Part shown: in pieces, positions 27,301 through 33,927 of the stretch
Layout: each line of letters begins with the position of its first letter
Position numbering within the stretch: position 1 is the stretch's first letter
Assembly: GCA_023391415.1 (NCBI GenBank)
Contig: JAEWAY010000022.1
Location: forward strand, 62,001-126,000
Direction of reading: 5' to 3'
Source of the DNA: Bacteroidota bacterium
Lineage (GTDB): Bacteria > Bacteroidota > Bacteroidia > Cytophagales > Cytophagaceae
Length of the DNA stretch: 64,000 nucleotides
Position numbers and translations under genes: made by a program
Notes under the pieces: model-generated
Told to the model about the DNA's origin: nothing
Databases searched by the model: none
What the model saw: only the letters and a program-made list of their open reading frames with translations

Positions 27301-27710
27301 TTGTCAAATTCGTTGGCGTCTACTTCAAGCTGGCCGTTTTCCTTAAAACGCCGGGCTGTTTCTTTGACCACCGCGAAGGCTTTGGGGAGGATCGCGTTAA
27401 GGATTTCTTCCAACTTCTTGTTTCTTTCACCGTCCAGTTTGTCAATCTGGTTAAAAATTTCTTCCTTCCGATTGATATCAATATTGGGATCTTCCGTGGC
27501 CTGCTCGCGAAGCTCTTCGATCCGCGTATCGATTTCCTTAAGGTAAGCTTTTATTTCGTCTTTGAGATCAAGGGTTTTTTGGCGCAGGCTATCGTCTGAA
27601 ATGCCCTGAAGTTTTGAATATTCTTCATTGACTTGTCGGACGATCGGCCAAAGTGTCTTTAAGTCTTTTTCGGCCTTTGTCCCAAATATTTTTAAAATAC
27701 TTTTTAGCAT
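24354..27710 (-). CDS. secA: Preprotein translocase ATPase SecA
   Basis: Motor of the Sec pathway that pushes unfolded proteins through SecYEG. 1118 residues, about 200 more than E. coli SecA, as in other Bacteroidota, where extra residues are inserted near the preprotein cross-linking domain (about 325-470). Walker A is MATGEGKTLVA near residue 194 and the DEAD-type box is MVDEVDSVLIDDARTPLI. The second motor domain has ATNMAGRGTDIKL and RQLRGRSGRQGDPGSSQF. The C-terminus (NNRCVIIED) lacks the CxCx8CH zinc tail that binds SecB. Long transcript downstream of dapF, with its own -7 element. Confidence 0.98.
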   Translation of the reverse strand: MLKSILKIFGTKAEKDLKTLWPIVRQVNEEYSKLQGISDDSLRQKTLDLKDEIKAYLKEIDTRIEELREQATEDPNIDINRKEEIFNQIDKLDGERNKKLEEILNAILPKAFAVVKETARRFKENGQLEVDANEFDKELASRKSNINIQNGKAIWKNSWLAAGNEITWDMLHYDVQLIGGAVLHQGKIAEMATGEGKTLVATLPAYLNAIAEKGVHIVTVNDYLARRDSEWMAPIFEFHGLRVDCIDKHEPNSPERQKAYQADITYGTNNEFGFDYLRDNMTKTVDELVQRKHHYAMVDEVDSVLIDDARTPLIISGPVPRGDEHEFYELKPRVFKLVEAQKKLILGFLNEAKKKIAEGNEKEGGLALFRAYRGLPKNKPLIKYLSETGIKSILQKTENHYLQENSKLMPEADEPLLFTIDEKHNSVDLTEKGIEFITNENEDPQMFVLPDIGTSIALLEKETGLDDQERIQKKETFLQEFAVKSQRIHSVNQLLKAYSLFELDVDYVILEGKVKIVDEQTGRIMEGRRYSDGLHQALEAKENVTVEEATQTYATVTLQNYFRMYHKLSGMTGTAETEAGEFWEIYKLDVVTIPTNKQISRDDKQDKVYKTMREKFNAVVDEIVELTSQGRPVLVGTTSVEISEIVSRMLKLRNLKHNVLNAKQHQREAEIVAEAGKPGTITIATNMAGRGTDIKLTPESKAAGGLAIIGTERHESRRVDRQLRGRSGRQGDPGSSQFFVSLEDNLMRLFGSDRIARLMDRMGHQDGDVIQHSMITKSIERAQKKVEENNFSVRKRLLEYDDVMNSQREVIYTRRRNALYGERLQLDIMNMLFDTCDDLVMNGQASGNYENFQLNVLGALGVQTTISADELIKSNPNELVNKLYSQAIEQYNLKNKVLREKTRPVFQDLYAQKGSVVENVMIPFTDGSKRLTISAELKKLIQPESRELVTQLEKFATLAIIDQAWKEHLRDMDDLKQSVQNAVYEQKDPLLVYKFEAFNLFKKFIGKNNEEIVSFLLRADIPVQAPEEVREARPVKQVRQEYKENKEEIQSALSSSKPAIPNPSRQAEEKAEPIKSRKIAGRNDRVSVQYSDGSVKKDVKFKTVEEDVLNNRCVIIED

Positions 27711-27747
27711 TTGTGCAACCGTATATTGGTATTAAATTAAATATATT

Positions 27748-27755
27748 CAAATATA
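27748..27755 (-). promoter_or_regulatory. -7 promoter element for secA
   Basis: TATATTTG on the minus strand, an exact TAnnTTTG, about 37 bases before the secA ATG. The -33 region is weak (TTTA). Confidence 0.5.
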
Positions 27756-27795
27756 AAAAAACAGATCGTAAACTTACTTTTAGAATCGATACCGG

Positions 27796-28569
27796 TTAAA
27801 TATTTACTTTTCCGGTAAAGACTCTTTCAGCGGGGCCACATAGAAACACTTCCTGATATATGTTGTTTTGGTTTGTAAAGGAAATCAGAAGATCGCCGCC
27901 TTTTGTATTGACATTGATGGGGCTGGTGTAACCCTTGAAACTAGCCGCGATAGCCGACGCGGTAACTCCGGTGCCACAGCTCCATGTCTCATCTTCAACA
28001 CCCCGCTCATAGGTCCGAACGCCAATCGTATCCGGAGAAATACACTGAACGAAGTTGACATTGACGCCTTCGTTCCGGAAACGATCGTTATTTCTTATTT
28101 TATAGCCTTCCGCGTATACGGGAAAAGAATCGAGGTCATTGACAAATTCTACGTAATGGGGAGAGCCGGTATTCATGAAGAAAAAATGGTCGTTTTGTTC
28201 TACTGACTCCACGTTGATCATCTTTAGATGTATCAGATTGTTTTTGATATACGCGTCGTGTGGGCCATCGATCGCCATGAAGGAGGTTTTTTCACTTATA
28301 GCTCCGAGGTCGTACGCGAATTTGACGATACAGCGGCCTCCATTGCCGCACATGCTGCTGGTATTGCCGTCAGAGTTGAAATATATCATTCTAAAATCAA
28401 GTTCCGGGTCGTTTTCCAGCAAGATCAGGCCATCGCCTCCGATTCCAAACCTCCGGTCGCATAAACGGGCTACCAATTGGTTGTTGTCACGATTGAAGAC
28501 GCCTTCCCGATTGTCTATCATGATAAAATCGTTCCCGGTTCCCTGATATTTGTAAAAAGTTAGTTCCAT
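27796..28569 (-). CDS. dapF: Diaminopimelate epimerase
   Basis: Converts LL- to meso-diaminopimelate for lysine and peptidoglycan. 257 residues. The two catalytic cysteines are Cys74 in SSMCGNGGRC and Cys198 in TWSCGTGVTA. The opening KYQGTGNDFIMIDN and the FGIGGDGLIL stretch match the family. It sits between rplS and secA on the same strand, separated from rplS by a terminator. Confidence 0.97.
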   Translation of the reverse strand: MELTFYKYQGTGNDFIMIDNREGVFNRDNNQLVARLCDRRFGIGGDGLILLENDPELDFRMIYFNSDGNTSSMCGNGGRCIVKFAYDLGAISEKTSFMAIDGPHDAYIKNNLIHLKMINVESVEQNDHFFFMNTGSPHYVEFVNDLDSFPVYAEGYKIRNNDRFRNEGVNVNFVQCISPDTIGVRTYERGVEDETWSCGTGVTASAIAASFKGYTSPINVNTKGGDLLISFTNQNNIYQEVFLCGPAERVFTGKVNI

Positions 28570-28637
28570 CAGAATTTGTTTATCAAAAAATCAAAACAAT
28601 AGATATGCCAGAAGATATCGCCTGACATATAGACATA

Positions 28638-28674
28638 AAACTAAAAAAGCTCCTGACGGGAGCTTTTTTAGTTT
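28638..28674 (-). terminator. Terminator after rplS
   Basis: AACTAAAAAAGCTCC pairs with GGAGCTTTTTTAGTT over a four- to five-base loop, with T runs on both strands. It ends the ribosomal protein transcript. Confidence 0.9.
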
Positions 28675-28697
28675 TAATTATACTATACATACGTTTC

Positions 28698-29078
28698 TTA
28701 TTCAGAAACTTTGCTGGCATATTTTTTATCTTCTTTGATTTTCGCGCCTTTGCCTTTCTTGTCTCTAAGATAGAATAGTCTAGCTCTTCTGACGACCCCT
28801 CTTCTTATCAATTCTATTTTTTCAATGCTGGGAGAAAGCAGGGGGAAAATTCTTTCAACGGCGACTCCTCCGGATATTTTTCTGACAGTAAATGTTTCTC
28901 CCAATGAGTTTTCATTTCTTCTCTGAAGAACAACACCCTGATATTGCTGAATTCTTTCCTTGTTTCCTTCTGTAATCCTTACGTGTACATTAACCGTATC
29001 ACCAGCTTTGAATGCAGGAATATTCTTTCTCGTCTCACTGTATTCAGCCGCTACAATATTGAGTAATTCAGTGCTCAT
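28698..29078 (-). CDS. rplS: 50S ribosomal protein L19
   Basis: Large-subunit protein at the 30S-50S interface. 126 residues, a little longer than E. coli (115) because of a lysine-rich tail (KKGKGAKIKEDKKYASKVSE). Core motifs are FKAGDTVNVHVRI, IQQYQGVVLQRR, FTVRKISGGVAVERIFPL and RRGVVRRARLFYLRD. It is last in the rpsP-rimM-trmD-rplS order but has its own promoter. Confidence 0.97.
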   Translation of the reverse strand: MSTELLNIVAAEYSETRKNIPAFKAGDTVNVHVRITEGNKERIQQYQGVVLQRRNENSLGETFTVRKISGGVAVERIFPLLSPSIEKIELIRRGVVRRARLFYLRDKKGKGAKIKEDKKYASKVSE

Positions 29079-29116
29079 ATTCGTATGTTTTTATAATCTC
29101 TCCCAAAAATGGACTG

Positions 29117-29145
29117 CAAATATAGATATTTATTCCTGAACCAAA
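29117..29145 (-). promoter_or_regulatory. rplS promoter
   Basis: Minus strand: TTTG (29142-29145), 17 bases, then TATATTTG (29117-29124), an exact -7 match. It lies in the 74-base gap between trmD and rplS. Confidence 0.7.
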
Positions 29146-29152
29146 TAATATT

Positions 29153-29845
29153 TTAAATATTATTTTGATATTTTTTGTAGAGATCGGGGCGTCGGTTTTT
29201 TGTTTTCTCCATGGCCTGCTCGTAGCGCCATTGTTCTATTTTTTCTTCATGGCCGCTTAACAGTATTTCGGGGACGTTCATTCCCCTGAAACTGGCTGGC
29301 CGCGTATAGACTGGAGGAGCGAGCAGGTCATCCTGGAATGAATCGGAAAGCGCGGAGGTTTCGTCGGATAATACGCCCGGAATAAGCCGTATGATTGCGT
29401 CTGTCAGAATCGCCGCCGGCAATTCCCCGCCAGAAAGGACGTAGTCGCCTATGCTGATTTCGTGTGTAACCAAAGCCTCTCTTACTCTTTCATCAATACC
29501 TTTGTAATGACCACATATGATTATGATATTTTTAAGGCAGGAGAGCCGGTTGGCTGTTTTCTGATTGAAGGTGTCTCCGTCCGGCGTAACATAAATTACA
29601 GCGTCGTACGCGCGCTGAGCCTGGAGATTCTCGATACATTTAAAGAGGGGCTCGGGCATTAGCACCATGCCGGCGCCACCACCAAAGGCGTAGTCGTCGA
29701 TCTGTTTGTGTTTGTTTACAGAGTAATCTCTTAAGTCGTTGATGACCAGCTCGACAATTTCTTTTTCCTGCGATCTTTTCAGAATAGACTGATTAAGAAA
29801 ACTGTCAAGCAACGCGGGTAGGGCGGTGACAATATCGATTCTCAT
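29153..29845 (-). CDS. trmD: tRNA (guanine-N1-)-methyltransferase
   Basis: SPOUT-fold enzyme that methylates G37 of tRNAs reading CNN codons and so prevents frameshifts. 230 residues. Motifs that form the knot are YAFGGGAGMVLMPEP, IIICGHYKGIDERV and ISIGDYVLSGGELPA. It starts three bases after the rimM stop and so is tightly coupled in the rpsP-rimM-trmD cluster. Confidence 0.97.
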   Translation of the reverse strand: MRIDIVTALPALLDSFLNQSILKRSQEKEIVELVINDLRDYSVNKHKQIDDYAFGGGAGMVLMPEPLFKCIENLQAQRAYDAVIYVTPDGDTFNQKTANRLSCLKNIIIICGHYKGIDERVREALVTHEISIGDYVLSGGELPAAILTDAIIRLIPGVLSDETSALSDSFQDDLLAPPVYTRPASFRGMNVPEILLSGHEEKIEQWRYEQAMEKTKNRRPDLYKKYQNNI

Positions 29846-29848
29846 TCG

Positions 29849-30376
29849 TTAATCTTCCATATATAGTGCCAGTAAACCATCGGGAAGGTCTACCAGAATC
29901 GTTGAGTCGCTATGATCAATCTTATGTACGATGTCGTCGGTGAGAGGTATAATTACTTCACGATCTTTGTATCGCATAATGATGAGGTCGTGCCCGGGAT
30001 TCTCCACTATGGCTTCGATCTTTCCCAGCGCGCCTAGACTTTTGTCGATTACTTGAAAGCCGATTATTTCGTGATAGTAGAACTGATCTTCTTCTAGCTG
30101 AGGCAATAGGTCGAGCGGAAGGTACAGTTTTTTACCACTGAAGCCGGCGGCGTCGTCGGGGTTTTTGATATCCTCAAACTTGATAATCGCCTTTTTCCCG
30201 GATATGCTTATGGCTTCAATAAAAAAAGGAATCAGTTTTTTGTTGAGTTCAACAAAAACTGATTCCAGATCTTTGTAATATTCGGGAGTCTCCGAGTCCA
30301 GGATAGCCTGCATCTCACCAGACAACCCATGTGGTTTTGTAAGATATCCGAGTTCGAAACAGCTTTCCGCTTTCAT
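29849..30376 (-). CDS. rimM: 16S rRNA processing protein RimM
   Basis: Assembly factor that binds S19 during maturation of the 30S head. 175 residues. The N-terminal RimM domain starts with FELGYLTKPHGLSGEM (GKIxxxHGLKGE family motif), and the C-terminal PRC-barrel contains YYHEIIGFQVID and LPDGLLALYMED. It lies 17 bases after rpsP. Confidence 0.95.
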   Translation of the reverse strand: MKAESCFELGYLTKPHGLSGEMQAILDSETPEYYKDLESVFVELNKKLIPFFIEAISISGKKAIIKFEDIKNPDDAAGFSGKKLYLPLDLLPQLEEDQFYYHEIIGFQVIDKSLGALGKIEAIVENPGHDLIIMRYKDREVIIPLTDDIVHKIDHSDSTILVDLPDGLLALYMED

Positions 30377-30393
30377 TGTCCCGGAAAGATTAT

Positions 30394-30933
30394 TTATTCG
30401 GCAGCGGACTCTTCCGTAGCTTCTTCCGTTCCTTCGGAAGCGACCTCTTCTTCGGCGGAAGCAGCTTGCGTTGCCGCCGCTAACTTGGCAAGTTGAGCCG
30501 CTTTTCTGGCTTCGTTTACTTTCGCTTCAGCCGCTAATCTCGCCTTTTTATCAGCGTCTTTCCGCGCTTCGGAACTGGCAAGATCGCTTTGCGCTTTCTT
30601 TTCTTTGCTGTCTACCCATTCCTGAAACTTCTTGTCAGCCTGTTCCTGTGTGATCGCTCCTTTGTTAACACCAACCTGGAGATGTTTTTTCAACATTATT
30701 CCTGATTTGGAAAGAATCGTTCTCGCCGTGTCGGTGGGCTGGGCGCCAGTCATTATCCAATGAAACGCTCTTTCAAGGTTCAATTCGGTAATGTTAGGAA
30801 CTCCTGTTGGGTTAAAAATACCGATTTTCTCAATGAATTTTCCGTCCCGCGGAGCTCTTGAGTCAGCTACGACGATGTCGTATCTGGCATACTTTTTACG
30901 TCCCCGACGTAATAATCTGATTTTCGTTGCCAT
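30394..30933 (-). CDS. rpsP: 30S ribosomal protein S16 with long C-terminal extension
   Basis: Small-subunit assembly protein. The first 80 residues are the S16 core (KIRLLRRGRKKYARYDIVVADSR, FIEKIGIFNP, WIMTGAQPTDTARTIL). The protein runs on to 179 residues, about twice E. coli S16. The extra part is a Lys/Ala-rich, probably helical segment (about 100-150) ending in an acidic Ala/Glu tail. Extended S16 is typical of Bacteroidota. First gene of the rpsP-rimM-trmD group, with a very good promoter. Confidence 0.96.
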   Translation of the reverse strand: MATKIRLLRRGRKKYARYDIVVADSRAPRDGKFIEKIGIFNPTGVPNITELNLERAFHWIMTGAQPTDTARTILSKSGIMLKKHLQVGVNKGAITQEQADKKFQEWVDSKEKKAQSDLASSEARKDADKKARLAAEAKVNEARKAAQLAKLAAATQAASAEEEVASEGTEEATEESAAE

Positions 30934-30988
30934 GTTTGTAGTATAACTTTTAAATTTTGTCGTGCGGATCCCGTCCGCGAAAGAGCGC

Positions 30989-31020
30989 CAAAGTTAGCTA
31001 TTTAATTATGATTTAGCAAA
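30989..31020 (-). promoter_or_regulatory. rpsP-rimM-trmD promoter
   Basis: Minus strand: TTTG (31017-31020), exactly 20 bases, TAACTTTG (30989-30996). It matches the consensus fully and gives a leader of about 45 bases that contains a GCGGA/TCCGC hairpin. Confidence 0.85.
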
Positions 31021-31203
31021 AGTAACATCGTATTATGTCGGATTTGTTCTTTTGTTCGTTAGATTTTTATTGTCGCTTCGGCCATTCTAAAATTTAGATC
31101 GGATATGATATGGCTTTTCCGTGAAAGAATCCGAAATTAGTCGGTCGGAGAAAGCAGGAAGCCGGGCAAGGGGTCTGGTTTCAGGGTAAACGCGCTATAT
31201 AAT

Positions 31204-31794
31204 ATGAAAGAGATTTGTTTCGCAACGAACAACAGAGGTAAACTTGAGGAAATTCACAAGCAGATTGGAGATCAATATAAGGTTTTGAGTCTTAGTGAAA
31301 TCGGCTGCGAGGAGGAGTTGCCGGAAACACAGCTTACGATAGCCGGAAACTCTATGCAAAAGGCGGAATATGTCAATGTTCGTTATTCCATCGATTGCTT
31401 CGCGGACGATACTGGTTTGGAGGTCGACGCGCTGGACGGCGCGCCGGGGGTGATATCCTCCCGATACGCGGGGCCACAATGCAGTCCTGAAGACAATATA
31501 GAGTTATTGTTAAAAAATCTGGAAGGCGTGGAAAACAGGTCCGCGCGTTTTCGTACAGTGATTACTCTTATTATTGAGGGTGAACTGCATCAGTTTGAAG
31601 GACTTGTTGAAGGAAAAATCACCATGGAGCGGCATGGAGAGAAAGGTTTTGGCTATGATCCTGTTTTTCAACCTGACGGTTACGCTGTTACATTCGCCCA
31701 ATTAAGTGTTGAAGAGAAAAATCAGATCAGCCATCGGGGAAAGGCGGCCAAAAAAATGGTTGATTTCTTTAAGACGCGGTTAATGGTAAAGTAA
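31204..31794 (+). CDS. rdgB: XTP/dITP diphosphatase (Ham1/RdgB)
   Basis: House-cleaning pyrophosphatase that hydrolyses dITP, ITP and XTP so that deaminated purines are not built into DNA or RNA. 196 residues. Family motifs are CFATNNRGKLEEI, FADDTGLEVDALDGAPGV, SSRYAG and GYDPVFQPDGY. It diverges from rpsP across 270 bases and is followed by udk six bases later. Confidence 0.95.
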   Translation: MKEICFATNNRGKLEEIHKQIGDQYKVLSLSEIGCEEELPETQLTIAGNSMQKAEYVNVRYSIDCFADDTGLEVDALDGAPGVISSRYAGPQCSPEDNIELLLKNLEGVENRSARFRTVITLIIEGELHQFEGLVEGKITMERHGEKGFGYDPVFQPDGYAVTFAQLSVEEKNQISHRGKAAKKMVDFFKTRLMVK

Positions 31795-31800
31795 AGCCGG

Positions 31801-32427
31801 ATGCCATATATCATTGGAATATGTGGAGGAAGCGCGTCTGGCAAGACCGCCTTTGTACAAGAGCTCCGCGAGCGATTTTTGGATTCGGAAGTTTGTCTCC
31901 TTTCCATGGATAATTATTATAAGTCCATTGACCGGCAACCTGTGGATGGGGCCGGTGTGGCTAACTTCGATAGTCCTGAATCTATTGATATCGATAAGCT
32001 TTTGATCGATTTGAGAGGACTAAAGGAGGGAAATACGATCCATGGATGGGAGTACGCTTTTAATAATCCGGATAAGAAACCGGTCGCTTATACGCTGAGA
32101 GGCGCTCCCGTGATTATAGTGGAAGGCATCTTTGTACTAGTATTCGACGCGCTGCTGAAAGAGCTTGACCTAAGGTTATTTGTCGACACGAAGGATCATA
32201 TCCGGCTAAAGCGAAGAATTAAGAGGGATTGGGAAGAAAGGGGATATACTATGGAGGACGTGTTTTACCGCTATGAACATCATGTCGTTCCCATGTATGA
32301 AAGGTTTATCGAACCTACAAAGTATATCGCCGATATCATTATTTCCAACAATGTATCTTTTTCAACCGGTTTGGAAGTCATAAGCGCGCATATACGCGAT
32401 ATCCTTGGAAAGAAAGCCAGGGATTGA
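31801..32427 (+). CDS. udk: Uridine kinase
   Basis: Phosphorylates uridine and cytidine in the pyrimidine salvage pathway. 208 residues. The Walker A motif is GGSASGKT (residues 9-16). MDNYYKS, FDSPESIDIDKL and IVEGIFVL match the family lid and substrate regions, and KRRIKRDWEERGYT is the typical C-terminal stretch. It forms a two-gene unit with rdgB. Confidence 0.95.
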   Translation: MPYIIGICGGSASGKTAFVQELRERFLDSEVCLLSMDNYYKSIDRQPVDGAGVANFDSPESIDIDKLLIDLRGLKEGNTIHGWEYAFNNPDKKPVAYTLRGAPVIIVEGIFVLVFDALLKELDLRLFVDTKDHIRLKRRIKRDWEERGYTMEDVFYRYEHHVVPMYERFIEPTKYIADIIISNNVSFSTGLEVISAHIRDILGKKARD

Positions 32428-32432
32428 AAAAA

Positions 32433-32475
32433 ACAGACCCGCCAGGCATTGGAAGCTGGTCGGGCGTTTGGGTTT
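32433..32475 (+). terminator. Possible weak terminator after udk
   Basis: An imperfect inverted repeat (CCCGCCAG against CTGGTCGGG, one bulge) preceded by A-rich sequence and followed by GTTTGGGTTT. Quality is low. Confidence 0.3.
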
Positions 32476-32522
32476 AATTGTTCGCGTTTTTTCTCGCGTG
32501 ATTTCTATAATAATGGAACGAG

Positions 32523-33812
32523 TTATTCGTCGGGCTGTTTTTGGCTGTCTTTCCATGGTCTTATGATTAGCCGGGTGGCCCTGTCATAAGTAAAGTAATT
32601 CCACATCCATCCAAGCAAAACAGTGAGTTTGTTTTTAAAGCCGATAAGAAACATCAGGTGGACGAACATCCAGACAAACCACGCGAAGATCCCTGAAAAT
32701 TTGAATTTAGGAAGATCGACTACCGCTTTATTTCGACCAATGGTAGCCATGCTGCCTTTGTCGTTGTAGTGGAAATGCTTCAAAAGTTTTTTTTCCAGTA
32801 AAAGCGAAAGGTTGGTGGCGACAAGGCGACCTTGCTGGATAGCGACCTGGGCGAGCATGGGAAATCCCCTTGGAGTATCGTCCGTGTAGACTCCGGCGGC
32901 GTCGCCTATGGCGAATATGTTGGAGAATCCATGGATGAGCAACGTCTTGTCGGTAACATATCGACTGGCTTTTACCGAATCTTCGGGTAGGCCTTTGATA
33001 ACATTGCCTTGTACCCCAGCGGCCCAGATCAGGGTTCTGCTCTTGATTTCACTTCCATCGCTTAGTGTCGCCCGATAGCCGTCATAGGACTTTACCGCTT
33101 TACCGAGTTTTACCTGTATCCCAAATCCGTCAAGATATTGGAGCGCCTTTTGGCCGGCATTGTCGGACATTCCATTCAGGATCCGGGGCCCGGCTTCGAG
33201 AAGATAAATATCCATCTGGCTGAAGTCCAGTTCAGGGATATCCTTTGGAAGAATATGTTTGCGTAGTTCCGCCAGCGCGCCGGCAAGTTCTACTCCTGTC
33301 GGGCCGCCTCCCACAACGATTATGTCCAGAAAGCTTTTCCTTTCCTCCATGGATTGGGTAAGCAGGGCGTTTTCGAAGTTTTGCAATATCTTGCTTCTCA
33401 GATCCAGAGCCTGAGGTATTTGCTTCATCGGGAAGGCTGTGTTTTTTACTTCATCATTGCCATAATAGTTGGTTCTGGAGCCGGAGCATATTGCCAGAAA
33501 ATCATAACTTAGCTCTCCGATAGAAGTCTTTATTCGATTTTCATTGGGTTGGATTTCTTCCACAGTGGCGATTCTGAAATAGAAATCCTTATAGCCGGTG
33601 AAGATTTTTCGCAGCGGGCCGGCGATTGAATCCGGTTCCAGTCCGGCAGTCGCTACCTGATATAAAAGTGGCTGAAATGTATGATAGTTATATCGGTCTA
33701 TCAGTACAATCTGAAATTTTCCGCTTTTCGTTATATTTTTTATCAACTCAATTCCGCCAAAGCCTCCTCCAATAACTACTAACCGTGGTTTGCTTGATTT
33801 GGGAATATTCAT
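32523..33812 (-). CDS. ndh: Type II NADH dehydrogenase (NDH-2)
   Basis: Single-subunit, non-proton-pumping NADH:quinone oxidoreductase. 429 residues. The FAD-binding site is VVIGGGFGGIELI near residue 13, the NADH site VVGGGPTGVELAGAL near residue 165, and the second FAD contact IFAIGDAAGV near residue 300. A quinone-site-like QPLLYQVATAGL stretch follows the first Rossmann fold. The C-terminal 60 residues are hydrophobic (FAWFVWMFVHLMFLIG) and anchor it to the inner membrane. The gene stands alone. Confidence 0.9.
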   Translation of the reverse strand: MNIPKSSKPRLVVIGGGFGGIELIKNITKSGKFQIVLIDRYNYHTFQPLLYQVATAGLEPDSIAGPLRKIFTGYKDFYFRIATVEEIQPNENRIKTSIGELSYDFLAICSGSRTNYYGNDEVKNTAFPMKQIPQALDLRSKILQNFENALLTQSMEERKSFLDIIVVGGGPTGVELAGALAELRKHILPKDIPELDFSQMDIYLLEAGPRILNGMSDNAGQKALQYLDGFGIQVKLGKAVKSYDGYRATLSDGSEIKSRTLIWAAGVQGNVIKGLPEDSVKASRYVTDKTLLIHGFSNIFAIGDAAGVYTDDTPRGFPMLAQVAIQQGRLVATNLSLLLEKKLLKHFHYNDKGSMATIGRNKAVVDLPKFKFSGIFAWFVWMFVHLMFLIGFKNKLTVLLGWMWNYFTYDRATRLIIRPWKDSQKQPDE

Positions 33813-33897
33813 AAGGTGTTGTTTTGTGATAAAAGTACTATTTGTGTGTCGGTCTTTTGTTTAGCGCGCGTATGAGGCGTGATGGTGATGAAGAATG

Positions 33898-33924
33898 AAA
33901 AAGGCCTGTTTCAGGCAGGCCTTT
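33898..33924 (-). terminator. Terminator after the GH63-like gene
   Basis: AAAGGCCTG pairs with CAGGCCTTT over a short loop. It begins directly after the stop codon of the GH63-like gene. Confidence 0.75.
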
Positions 33925-33927
33925 CCG

